Shown here piece after piece: positions 33,865 through 43,131 of a DNA stretch of 64,000 bases. A program made the position numbers and the translations under genes. Position 1 is the first letter of the stretch, and each line of letters opens with the position of its first letter. The notes beneath the pieces are model-generated. The model saw only the letters and a list, made by a program, of their open reading frames with translations. It was not told the origin of the DNA and searched no databases. The stretch spans positions 39,626,590 to 39,690,589 of the forward strand of contig CM059199.1 of assembly GCA_030323885.1 (NCBI GenBank), read 5' to 3'. This stretch comes from Branchipolynoe longqiensis. Lineage: Eukaryota > Annelida > Polychaeta > Phyllodocida > Polynoidae.

Positions 33865-34295
33865 TGCAAACCCAATGGCTATGAGCAATCTTCATACAGA
33901 AGAAGTCAAATATCTCTAAAACCACAACACCTACAGACAAATCGCTTGGTATACATATAGAAAACATACAACGAATAGATTATACTAAATTTATAAGGTT
34001 AGGGTTCTGTATTTCTATTAATTTTGAATAAAGTAAACGTTTTGCACTGGGCGTACCGCCAAACTCAGTGCATTGTCAATGGCCGTGAACAAACTTCATA
34101 CAGAAGAAGTCAAATATCTCTAAAGCCACAACACCTAGAGACAAACCGCTTGGTATACATATAGAAAACATACAACGAATAGACTATATTAAATTTATAA
34201 GGTTAGGGTTCTGAATTTCTATTAATTTTGAATAAAGTAAACGTTTTGCACTCTCGCATACCGGCGAACTCAGTGCATTGTCAATGGCCGTTTAG
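33865..34295. repeat. T8-type ~205 bp unit, dimer
   Basis: CAATGGCTATGAGCAATCTT at about 33873, CAATGGCCGTGAACAAACTT at about 34078 and CAATGGCCGT again at about 34282 mark two direct units of about 204 bp, containing AGAAGTCAAATATCTC, CGAATAGATTATAC and GTAAACGTTTTGCACT. Terminal inverted repeats are not evident in this copy. Confidence 0.8.
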
Positions 34296-34591
34296 GACCA
34301 CTGGTACCGATGCGCCATCTAGTGTCAACAAATGAACTACCCCGGATGTCCCCCATTGGGAGCACCCTGGCTCCAGAATGGCAAGAAGTGTGTGTTAGAA
34401 ACTTGCTTAATTTGACAGATATTTTGATTAGTTCCAGAAATCGTTGGTCTCACCTCCTCCTATGCTTGCGAAAATGTTGATGGTTGTGAGGGTCCATAAG
34501 GGAAATGCATGTCACAGGAGGAGCCAGTTCCGGTTAGTGACCACTGACGGAACTAACCAGGTAGCACCGCTACAACAACAATACTTATGAT

Positions 34592-34911
34592 CAGACGTGG
34601 TGGTCGAATTGGTGGAGAGCAGGCTTCCCGTTCAGAAGGTCGGGAGTTCGAAGCCCAGTCGAGTCAAACCAATGACTTATAAAATTGATACTTGTCGCTA
34701 CCTTGCCTAGCACTCGGCATTAATAGGATAGGACAAAAGACTGGTTAGCATAGCATCAGGATAATGTGACTGACTGGGATATCAGGTTAGGGTGCTGGTG
34801 CCTTGTCTCCCAGTGGAGGCAGCATTATACTGTCGCCATGAACGTGCACAAGTCGGTACAATCTTGTCATGACCATAAATGATGCTACGACGTAAAACAA
34901 CAACAACAAGG
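34592..34911 (+). mobile_element. SINE-A, full length, head type 2
   Basis: Head GACGTGGTGGTCGAATTGG ... GGGAGTTCGAAGCCC differs from type 1, but from GTCGAGTCAAACCAATGACT onward the body is the standard SINE-A, ending GACGTAAAACAACAACAAC. Confidence 0.88.
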
Positions 34912-35154
34912 AACAATACTATACACAAATTAAAATATACAACATGTAGTTTCCATCCATTGTTCATATTGCAATTCATTACCTTCATAAGGATCCAGGT
35001 TCCATAGAAGATAGAGCGATACTAGGTGAGGCGGATCAATCCCGACAATCAGTCTGCAGACTGATGATTGATCATGATCCATGCGCTCCCCTCTGCGTCT
35101 GCCAGCTGCCTCGCTTTCAGTTAATGCAGATAAGATAGCAGCAGACAAGCAAGG
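34912..35154. other. No gene seen
   Basis: Spacer before the C-rich array; open frames that begin here run into the array and are not credible. Confidence 0.5.
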
Positions 35155-35625
35155 TGTCCAGCCGGCCTCCCCCCAACCGACCCCCCACCCCCAACCACCA
35201 ACCCCCGCTCAGTCCCCCATCCCAATATCCAGCCGGCCTCCCCCCCAAAAAAAAGCCTCAGCCCGTAACCCTCCCCGATATCCAGACAACCTCCTCTCAA
35301 ACTCCCGCCCCCTCCCGCTCCCCGATATCCAGCCGGCCTCCCCCCTCACAATCTCCGGCCCGTCCCCCTCCCCTCCCCCCCCCCAGGCCCTCCCCCTCCC
35401 CGACATACAACCGGCCTCCACCCACAAGCCCCGCCCCCGGCCCCTCCGCCTCTCCCTCCCCAATCCCCTCCGCGATATCCAGCCGGGCCTCCCCCCAACC
35501 TCCAACCAGCGCCCCCTCCCCATCCCAGATAACCAGCAGGCTCCCCCCTCCAACCACTGCCCCCCCCCCCTTCCCAGATATCCAGCAGGCCTCCCCCCCC
35601 AATAACCCGCCACCACCCTCTCCAA
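35155..35625 (+). repeat. C-rich imperfect array (GATATCCAGCCGGCC + CCCCCC)
   Basis: Roughly ten irregular repeats, each a GATATCCAGCCGGCCTC-like word followed by C-runs. The plus strand is extremely C-rich and the minus strand G-rich, with potential for i-motif/G-quadruplex folding. All long open frames here (Pro-rich on plus, Gly/Trp-rich on minus) are composition artefacts. Confidence 0.85.
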
Positions 35626-35746
35626 TGCCTCCATTGCATATGGCATATATTAGGGGCAAACTGGAGGTTACAATGTGCACTGCTAATGGAATTGATATTA
35701 TTCATATATTGTCCACTGGCCTAATTAGCAAGAGCGCACTGTTCAC

Positions 35747-35991
35747 ATGCCGAAGGTCGGGAATTTGAAAATTGGGAGAGTCATGCCAATGAGTCCGAAT
35801 ATTTATAGTTGTCGCTACCTAGCTTGGCGCTCGGTATTGCTACGATAAGGCAGTGACTGTTTGCTCAGTATCAGGATAATGGGACTGAGGGGGCAATTGG
35901 ATTAGGTTACCGGAGAGCCTGGTGTCCCAGTGGGGCAACACTCGTCCTGATATGACCATAGATCTTTCCAGGACGCAAAGCCCCAAAGAAC
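35747..35991 (+). mobile_element. SINE-A, 5' truncated, head type 2
   Basis: CCGAAGGTCGGGAATTTG head remnant followed by a diverged body and GTCCTGATATGACCATAGAT. Tail weak. Confidence 0.7.
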
Positions 35992-36029
35992 AAATAAACT
36001 TATCGTTGAATATTTGTCTTTCAAGAAAG

Positions 36030-36320
36030 GTTTGTTTGTTGAGAGTTGGCATTCTACTAACTTATAAGGTCATATCAGGATGGATACAGACTTGTTTGTG
36101 ACGGTGCGCATTCAGCGTGGCCCTATAGTGCTTCTCCGACTGTGATACCATTAGTCTGCTGCACCAATTATCATATATTCCACATTGTCCTGATACTGAG
36201 AAACCTTGCCCTGTTCTAATAATGCCGAGTAGCAGGCAAGGTGGTAACGAGTATACAACTTGTAAGACATTGCCTTGACTCTGTCAGGGTGCAAACCCAA
36301 AACATTATGCACAGGATGAT
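36030..36320 (-). mobile_element. SINE-A copy, diverged
   Basis: GGTTTGTTTGTTGAGAGTTGG, TAAGGTCATATCAGGATGG, TAATAATGCCGAGTAGC and CTTGACTCTGTCAGGG follow the reverse-strand SINE-A order. Confidence 0.75.
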
Positions 36321-36364
36321 GGTGTGTATACAGCCAGTACCTGCCATACTAGAAGCAGATACTT

Positions 36365-36682
36365 GGTTGTTTGGTGCAGTTTTACATCCTGCTCATATCA
36401 GCATGGATGGCGACTTGTGACAGTGTAAACTAATGGCGACTTTATAGTGCTGCCCCACTCTCAGACCAGGCTGCTGGCACCATCATCTGATATCCAAAGC
36501 AGTCACATTATCCTGACACTGAGCTAAATAGTCCCTGCTCTCTCCTAATAATCCTGAGTGCCTGGCTAGGAATCGACAAGTATCAATTTTGTATGTCATT
36601 GGTTTGACGCGACCTGGAATTGACCTGCCGATCTTCCGTACGGGAAGCCTGCGCTCTAGTGATTCGGCCAACCCGTCCAGTA
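36365..36682 (-). mobile_element. SINE-A, head type 2
   Basis: Short tail complement, deletion within the tail region, full body, then the head complement CTTCCGTACGGGAAGCCTGC and TGATTCGGCCAACCCG, matching the type 2 head. Confidence 0.82.
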
Positions 36683-37229
36683 TATTGTAAGCAGAGCGTT
36701 AATTGAAAGGATTCTCTATTTCAAGGTAATCATGCTTTTAACTAATATGATAGGGACTAAAAGGAGGAAGACAACCTCATTCTTACCCTACTTAGTTGTG
36801 GCTTTCTCAAGGGAACAAGTTGAAAACCAAATCCATATCTTTCTTAGCACAATAATTCGAGAAATAATTAAAGATACTTTCCTTACTGCTCCTAAATGTA
36901 AGAAAATATATATGCAGGTACTCTCCTTAGAAGAAATAGAAATACATACCCATTATATATATGTAATTTATTAGATTTATTATATTTAAAAGGCAATTGA
37001 ATTGTAGTGAGAATAAAAGTGAATACCTGTACAATAATGTGAATATATATATATAATTTAAAAGGACTTTAATTACGGTGATAATTGAAGTGAAAACGTA
37101 AACATTAATGTCAGTATACACATGGAAATGTCGGACACCATGAACCTGAGCCGAAACAGGTTCTTGAAATTACATGTAGCAATATATGTGAAATTAGTGT
37201 ACCAGTTTTCCAATTCGATATAGAGGATC
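36683..37229. other. No gene seen
   Basis: AT-rich DNA with ATATATAT runs near 36950 and 37045. No supported feature. Confidence 0.5.
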
Positions 37230-37546
37230 GATTTGTTTGTTGTTGTTTTATGTCCTAGCAACATATATGATCATATCAGGACAGGTACCAATTTGTGACA
37301 GTGCACACTCCTGGCAACTTTATAGTGCTGTCCCACTTAGAGACCAGGCCACCAGCCTGACACTGAGTCAACCAGTCCGTTTCCTATCCTAATAATGCTT
37401 AGTGCCTGATTAGGAAGCGGCAAGTATACATTTTTAAGTCATTGGTTTGACTCGACCAGGGTTCAAACCCACAAACCCATGGGTTTGTGTCCCCCAATTT
37501 CCCAAAACAGGAGACAGATGCTCAACTCATTCGGCCATCCAGGTCT
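37230..37546 (-). mobile_element. SINE-A, head type 1
   Basis: Tail complement TTTGTTTGTTGTTGTTTTATG; body with a short internal deletion (the ATATCCCACTCAGTC phrase is missing); head complement GCTCAACTCATTCGGCCATC. Confidence 0.85.
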
Positions 37547-37791
37547 GGACTTGTAGGATCGAAGCTAAAATGATATTTTTGTTTTGGAAATGTTCTGTTT
37601 TCTTTGAATTGTGCAGCATTAAGCAGATCAAGTCCTGAGGATTGCCTATTGCGCGTTGTCAGGAAAACAGGAAGTTGGCCGAGAAGGCTGTCTACGGCCA
37701 ATAAGCAGCCAATATACGCGCGACGCACAGCACCCTGGAATCTAGGTCAGGTGATTGGACAAGAACAAGACTGGGCTCGTATTTAATGCAC
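37547..37791. other. No gene seen
   Basis: Unassigned spacer. Confidence 0.5.
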
Positions 37792-37842
37792 CACTTCATG
37801 GAATAGGTTGTCAGGGGATGTAAGAAAAGCAGCAACTGTTGG
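37792..37842 (+). mobile_element. Short LINE C-terminal coding fragment
   Basis: Encodes TSWNRLSGDVRKAATVG, the WNxLP-type motif near the C terminus of many CR1/RTE-like LINE proteins. A near-identical fragment is at 42412-42466. It caps the low-coordinate end of the Gypsy remnant. Confidence 0.55.
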
Positions 37843-37859
37843 TTTGTAGCGGATTTGCA

Positions 37860-38466
37860 ATGGTGGGGGCATGTCAATAATTGCCTCGACTAGTTGTTTG
37901 TTCAGTTTAAGGCCAGTTTGCCTTAGGATGTGACCTACGTAGTTGACGTGCATTGCACATATTATGGATATATTTGGATTCAGTTGTAGATCTACCTTTC
38001 TAGCTCTGCTAGCACACGTAATAGATTCTTGTTATGTTCCTCTACTGTATTTCGATATACTAAAATGTCATCTGTGATGACATTGACCGCCGGTATGTCT
38101 TTTAGAATTTCATTCATTTCATATATGAAAATGTCTCTGGTCGTTTGTATGCTGAGGCAGCCTGGTGTAGCTGTATCTACCCCAGGGTGTGCACAGTTTA
38201 GAGCTTTCAGGACCGAGACCGATTTGCCAATTCCCGCTATTTGCGTCTAGTAAAAAAAAATATTTGGCACCATGTGTTTTTGCTGTTACCTCTTCAATGG
38301 TTCTCGTTGGATATGGGCATCTCAGATTTGCTTTATTTAATTTAGTGGGTTCTAAACAAATCCTTATCTTTCCTGGTTTTCGGAATATAGTTATCGAGGT
38401 GACCCAAGGAGTTGGTTCAAATTGCTCCACAATCACCCCTAACTTTAACATTTCATCTAATTCTTT
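37860..38466 (-). pseudogene. Gypsy reverse transcriptase, 3' part
   Basis: Reads MLKLGVIVEQFEPTPWV, KPGKIRICLEPTKLNKA, and LLDANSGNWQIGL (motif A with its Asp), then WGRYSYTRLP. A frame change near 38160 follows; the next frame gives DIFIYEMNEILKDIP and VITDDILVY, the position of the YxDD box, with T in place of Y. A stop-ridden continuation carries VGHILRQTGLKL. The 5' part of RT is at 39801-39987, beyond the LINE insertion. Confidence 0.88.
38456..38466. repeat. Target-site duplication, left
   Basis: TCTAATTCTTT, 11 bp, identical to 39791-39801. It marks the insertion point of the LINE within the Gypsy RT. Confidence 0.92.
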
Positions 38467-39202
38467 CAGAGCCTTTATCCAGTTCAGAGCCTTTATGTCG
38501 GTTGAAGCCAATGAGCCATCACTTAACAACAGGAGAATCAAACTGGCCATGCAATATGTAGTCAAGATAAAAACTAATGCATTGAATCCTGCACACAATT
38601 GTCTATTCGAGCAACATGACGAATCCAGGTATGAAGCCAGGCCAAATTACATCCGGCCACTGAGGCTCCGAATGAAACCTCATTTGGAGGCCTTGGGCGT
38701 GGATTTGGACGTGTTGGAGGATGCCAAAGTCCCAGAACATCCCCCGTGGTCGTTGAGAAAGCCATCGGTTATCCTCCGACTCACGGAACTGAGGAAATCT
38801 GGGACACATCCACTCGAGTACCAAGGACTGCATGCAGAGATTCAAGGCCAGTTTGCAGACCACCTCTCCATATACACTGATGGTTCGAAAGACCAAAGCC
38901 GGGTAGCTGCTGCGGCAGTCTGCCGACGGGAAAAATTTGGTGTACGTTTGCCCGATCAGAGCTCGATTTTCACTGCAGAGGCCCGAGCACTCCTTCTCGC
39001 TTTGGAGTGTATCGAGGTATCCAACCATACTAACTATGTTATATACAGTGATTCCTTCTCTTGCCTCCTGGCTGTTGCTGGACTGAAAACGAATCACCCT
39101 ATTCTAGCAACGGTCATTTATAAAATGAACCAACTGACAACAGATGGGTATTATATCCACCTCACTAATAGCCACCCACATAAAATCCAAATGGCAACAT
39201 GA
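38467..39202 (+). pseudogene. LINE RNase H domain, partial
   Basis: Starts in the spacer after RT (MSVEANEPSLNNRRIKLAMQ) and continues to RNase H: LSIYTDGSKD, SSIFTAEARALLLALE, NYVIYSDSFSCLLAV, which supply the acidic D, E and D residues. The usual final block after the strand YYIHLTNS is missing, so an internal deletion removed the end of the domain. The open frame extends upstream of 38467 only because antisense Gypsy DNA happens to be open. Confidence 0.88.
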
Positions 39203-39545
39203 GTGGGATGAAAACATTAATAAACTTAAAGAAATTGAACCATATGTGGGAAAGCCACCACAGACTCATGCAGGAGGTCGGCGGGACCAAGTGGTCCTTA
39301 GCCGCTGCCGTATTGGCCACTCGTGGCTTACACATGCTTTTCTGCTCAAGGGGGAACCTCCCCCTGAATGTATTGGGTGTCAGTCCCCACTGACACTCAA
39401 ACACATTTTACTAAGTTGCGTTGATTTTTTGGCCCTGCGCCAACGGTTCTACACTGCAGGCAGTATGCATGACCTTTTTACTAAGGTAAAACAGGAAAAC
39501 ATTTTAGCCTTTTTGAGGGCAGCTGGACTGTACCACCTTATATAG
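39144..39545 (+). pseudogene. LINE C-terminal region after RNase H
   Basis: In another frame from the RNase H part: KSKWQHEWDEN, VVLSRCRIGHSWLTHAFLL, then CIGCQSPLTLKHILLSC, a CxxC...H...C arrangement typical of the I/R1-type C terminus, and ILAFLRAAGLYHLI stop. A coherent end of the LINE protein, separated from RNase H by the deletion and frame change near 39190. Confidence 0.85.
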
Positions 39546-39790
39546 TTTACTAAATGGATTCTATTAATTATTAATGAAACTTTTCTTTTTCTATGGGAAT
39601 TTGTTTCCCTTGACCACAGATATATGATTGTGAGCTTTCTAATTTAATTAGTGTCTATTGGCACATAATTGATTGTCTGCTTTTACATGTAAAAGCGATG
39701 GTTTGAACAAAAAACAAACATTTCTCGCCGTGAATATGGCCTATGCTGCCGACACGGCGTAAAGCAACCACCAATCAATCAATCAATCAA

Positions 39791-39801
39791 TCTAATTCTT
39801 T
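39791..39801. repeat. Target-site duplication, right
   Basis: TCTAATTCTTT, identical to 38456-38466. Confidence 0.92.
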
Positions 39802-39987
39802 ATGTACATTGTCTTTGATGGCATGCAGAACATGCCTTGATGGGTCTATGACAGGTGCTATGGTATTATCAACATATAATTTAGCTTTAGTTTTCATGGT
39901 ACCAAGGCCTTTAAAAATATCTTCATATTTATTTACCATTTCTTTGGCCTTGTCATTGTCTGTTTGTGCATCTCCAATTTTGTCCAC
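39801..39987 (-). pseudogene. Gypsy RT, 5' part
   Basis: Encodes KYEDIFKGLGTMKTKAKLYV and APVIDPSRHVLHAIKDNV, the usual region just before RT motif 1, ending KELD where the LINE inserted. It is in frame with the protease part upstream but separated by one TGA stop. Confidence 0.85.
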
Positions 39988-40500
39988 TCACGCTATGAGG
40001 TTGAGTTTGACACACGCGTCTTTGCCAACGATGGGGCTGCCCTCTTTCGTCACTTGGGAACGTAGTTGCCTGCGATTCACCTTGATGGCCACCTCACCTT
40101 CCGGGCTGATCTTCCTGCCTGAGTAGGTGATGAGGTGGCATGTTGTTGGTTGTACTGTTATGTTCTGCAACCTTTTTATCAGTCCGATGGGTACAATATT
40201 GGCCTCAGATCCAGTTTCTAGTTTGAAGTGTATGCTGGTTCCACCAATGTCGTTATCTGTGTACCATAGGTTCATCCTTGCATGTTTGTTTTCAGCTATC
40301 TCTCCAATGAAGAGCTTGTCCCACCCATCCGACACATCGTCTGTTGAGGTTTCTTCTTCGCTTTCAGGGATGTTGTTCTGGTCTACCGTGATTTTGTTGA
40401 CAGGTCTTGGTTTGGCAGCTTTTGATCTGCATACTTTTATGAAGTAGCCTATCTTTTTGCATCCTGCACACCCTTTTCCTTTTGCAGGACACAATCCCAT
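39988..40500 (-). pseudogene. Gypsy zinc knuckle and aspartic protease
   Basis: Begins in a zinc-knuckle area (LCPAKGKGCAGCKKIG ... KVCRS, residues 3-24), followed by an acidic linker (SEEETSTDD) and the protease FKLETGSEANIVP. The family normally has Asp at the position of the Glu in LETG, so the catalytic residue is replaced here. Further protease sequence includes HLITYSGRKISPEGEV. The replacement suggests decay, in line with the other lesions. Confidence 0.85.
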
Positions 40501-41166
40501 TGCATGTAGATATCACCATTTTCCACATTGTGTCGACTGTTTGTTTTGTGTGTCACGCTGTGTCCAATTTCTTGTGTTTCTCCACTTTTGCTTTACTATG
40601 TCATCGACTCGGGCTTCTCCTCCTTCTTCTTTGTCTTTGTTTAGGTGTTTGGCAGCATGTTCGCTCAGTCAGCATGTCTCAATGCAGCGATCGTGTGTAA
40701 GCTTTGCTGTCTGTAGTAGTAGATCCCATAGCTTGTTGTTTTTCACAACGCACACAATGCTATTGCAAAGCATGGACTCTTCCTTGTTGCCATATTCACA
40801 ATATTTGATTCTGATCTTCAGTTTGCATATAAATGTGTTCATATTCTTATTACTTTGATTGTACAAATTGAACTGATACCGGACTACTGTAATATTTGTC
40901 TTGTGCTCACAGTATGTTTCAAATGCTTTTATGAGGGGCGCTATCTTATCCTGTTCCGCTACCTGGATTTTCATTGTTCTGTATATTTGTTGGGCCTCAG
41001 GGCCCACCACATGTAGAAATATGGAGCACTGTACCTTCTCAGCGTTGTTGATCACACCTGCGGCTATTGCATATATTTGATATGCGCTTAGTCAAGTTTT
41101 CCAGCTCATGGCAATGTTCGCCTGCAAGCTTAGTGGTGCTGGCAGCTTCAGCCCTGATAACGCCAT
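40501..41166 (-). pseudogene. Gypsy gag, broken
   Basis: Start region MALSGLKLPAPLSL (start codon at 41164-41166) stops after AMSWKT by a frame change. The main open part, 40669-41055, encodes VQCSIFLHVVGPEAQQIYR, TYCEHKTNITVVRYQFNLY and CKLKIRIKYCEYG, typical Gypsy capsid sequence. A CGKW knuckle remnant with stops follows. The plus-strand element at 42860 has a related start (MALSALKSPLPLSLEGNL). Confidence 0.87.
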
Positions 41167-41188
41167 GTTGCATTGTTAGACGGCTGAT

Positions 41189-41199
41189 ATCTGACACCA
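41189..41199 (-). promoter_or_regulatory. Gypsy primer-binding site, tRNA-Leu-like
   Basis: Minus strand reads TGGTGTCAGAT directly after the LTR end GATTACA. TGGTGTCAG is complementary to the 3' end typical of leucine tRNAs. The same word follows the LTR end at 42860. Confidence 0.75.
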
Positions 41200-41310
41200 T
41201 GTAATCATGTGGACATGTTGGAGTCTGGTTAATGAGTGTTTATTAGGTTTCGATATTAGCCCGGTGCCCTCATCGGGACGCGCGTCATACCGGTGTCCGT
41301 GGGCTAATTA
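41200..41310 (-). mobile_element. Gypsy LTR end (R/U5 side)
   Basis: Contains AATAAA (CTAATAAACACTC) and a stem TTAGCCC/GGGCTAA flanking a GC-rich loop. The 5' boundary of the LTR is lost in the AT-rich array that starts near 41325. Confidence 0.6.
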
Positions 41311-41324
41311 GATATGCATGCCTA

Positions 41325-42149
41325 CGTTACATGCATTACACATATTATATATTGTACATTTTACATTATTTGTTGTATATTGTATATTGCTTATTGCATA
41401 TTGCATATTGCATATTGTATATTGAATATTGGATATTGCATGTTGCATATTGCATATTCCATATTGTAAATTGTATATATTATTATCTGTTCTATATGAA
41501 GGGTTCAGTCGCAAAATCAGGTAAATACAAGATTTTTACCTGAAAATAAGTTAAAAGTTACTAATTCCATTTGTCATATGATCACATGGTTATGGAGCAA
41601 TACACGAAACAGTAGGAATTACAAATATAAACTTTGTGAAGGTTGGATTCCAATGTTTCTCTTGTATATTGTATATTGTATATTGTACATTGTAAATTGT
41701 ACAGTGTACATTGTATAGTGTACGTTAATAACAGCATACGCTATGTAATTATGTATGTATCTCATAGTGTATATATTGTATGTAATGTGTGTATTGTATA
41801 TATTGTATAAATGGTATGTATTGAATACATTTTATACGGTGTATATATTGTATACATTGCATATATTGTACATATTATATATAATGTGTATATTGTGTAT
41901 ATTGTATGTATTGTATATATTGTATATATGATATACATTGTATATACATATTGTATATATTGTATATATTGTATATATTGTAAATATTTTCTAGATTGTA
42001 CATATTGTATATATTGTATATAGTGTACATATTGTACATATTGTATATAATGTATATATTGTATGTATTGTATATATTGTAGATATAGTATATATTGTAC
42101 ATATTGTATATATTGTATATATTGTATATATTGTACATATTGTATATAT

Positions 42150-42186
<37 letters not shown>

Positions 42187-42189
42187 TAA

Positions 42190-42220
<31 letters not shown>

Positions 42221-42400
42221 ATGCATTGTATATATAGTCCATGTAATGTGCATATATAGTGCATATATAGTGTATTTAGTGCATATATAGTGTATATATA
42301 GTGCATATATAGTGCATATATAGTGTGTATATATATTACATATATATGTATATAGTGCATATGCAGTGGATGTATATTATATAACAAAATGCACGGAATT
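41325..42400. repeat. AT-rich arrays (TATTGTATA, ~9 bp) and (AT)n
   Basis: Imperfect tandem words TATTGCATA (41390-41470) and TATTGTATA (41660-42140), pure (AT)n at about 42150-42180 and 42188-42215, then a TAGTGCATATA-type array to 42365. Because 9 is a multiple of 3, long Tyr/Ile-rich frames appear on both strands; they are artefacts. Confidence 0.92.
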
Positions 42401-42411
42401 GGTAGAGCCCA

Positions 42412-42466
42412 AATCCCACTTCATGGAATAGATTGCCTGGGGATGTAAAAAAATCAGCAACTATTG
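42412..42466 (+). mobile_element. Short LINE C-terminal coding fragment, second copy
   Basis: Encodes TSWNRLPGDVKKSATIG, a near twin of 37792-37842. Confidence 0.55.
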
Positions 42467-42696
42467 GCAGATATTATACATATGCATACATAGTGCTTAT
42501 TTAGTGTATATTATATAGTGTAATTATAGTGTCTGAATTATATATATTGCATAAATTATGCGTGGTGCTCTGTAAGATTGCTATGTTATATACTCTAACC
42601 GGCAGCACATGAGGAATGTGTGTTCATTATCCATCAGTGCCCTGGGTCCGACATTATATATTAACAACAGCGACTGCCCCTCACAGGTCTCACGAC

Positions 42697-42832
42697 TAGA
42701 CGGGATGGCCGAATGAGTTAGAGCGTCTGTCTCCTGTGTTGGTAGATCATGGGGTCGTGGGTTGGAAGCCTGGTCGAGTCAAACCAATGACTTAAAAATG
42801 TATACTTGTCGCTTCCTTGCCTGGCCTTCTTG
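42697..42832 (+). mobile_element. SINE-A head fragment, head type 1
   Basis: AGACGGGATGGCCGAATGAG to GTATACTTGTCGCTTCC, ending at CTGGCC where the Gypsy LTR end begins. 3' truncated, so probably cut by a later event. Confidence 0.8.
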
Positions 42833-42859
42833 GTGTTTGCATGTCTTCCATATACTACA

Positions 42860-43131
42860 TGGTGTCAGATGTGCGGTTTCTGAAACGACGACACACACTA
42901 AGTCAACATGGCCCTATCTGCTCTCAAATCACCATTGCCGCTAAGTTTGGAGGGAAATTTGGCAATGAACTGGCGTGCATGGTATCATGCGTATGAAATA
43001 TACAGCGTAGCGACCGGAGCACCTACCAAGACTGACAAAATACAGTGCTGCATGTTTTTACATGTGGCTGGACCGGAAGCGCAGAAGCTGCATTTAACTT
43101 TCAAAATGCCTGAAGGTCAAAAGGGTCATGA
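42860..43131 (+). mobile_element. Second Gypsy fragment: primer site and gag N-terminus
   Basis: TGGTGTCAGATGTGCGG (primer-binding site) follows an LTR-like end ATACTACA. The gag frame begins at 42908 and reads MALSALKSPLPLSLEGNL, NWRAWYHAYEIYSVATG, KIQCCMFLHVAGPEAQKL, matching the minus-strand Gypsy gag. After about 72 residues the frame enters the 25 bp array without a stop, and no more gag is seen. LTR body absent. Confidence 0.85.

Larger units (their letters stand above)
38467..39790 (+). mobile_element. I-type non-LTR retrotransposon, 5' truncated
   Basis: A 1324 bp LINE carrying the region downstream of RT, an RNase H domain, a Cys/His C-terminal region, a short 3' UTR and an (AATC)n tail at 39771-39790. 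It is flanked by an 11 bp duplication. RNase H after RT is typical of I-superfamily LINEs. The 3' end (GAATATGGCCTATGCTGCC then GGCGTAAAGCAACC) is close to the SINE-A 3' end. Confidence 0.9.
37843..41310 (-). mobile_element. Gypsy (Ty3-type) retrotransposon remnant
   Basis: On the minus strand, from high to low coordinate: LTR end with AATAAA, tRNA-Leu-like primer site, gag, zinc knuckles, protease, RT, and the start of the connection region (VGHILRQTGLKLNKQ at about 37900). RNase H, integrase and the 3' LTR are absent. It is split at 38467-39790 by an I-type LINE. Stops and frame changes in all domains; a relic. A related element starts at 42860. Confidence 0.9.

Noticed and set aside
35081..35768. 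Long Pro-rich open frames (174 and 204 residues) and their Gly/Trp-rich antisense partners
   Set aside because: They coincide with the C-rich array and are open on both strands and in several frames, which is a composition effect.
38189..38466. N-terminal extension of the LINE RNase H frame
   Set aside because: This part is antisense Gypsy RT; the real LINE sequence begins after the 11 bp duplication at 38467.
41762..42387. Tyr/Ile-rich 70-163 residue frames
   Set aside because: Products of TATTGTATA and AT microsatellites.
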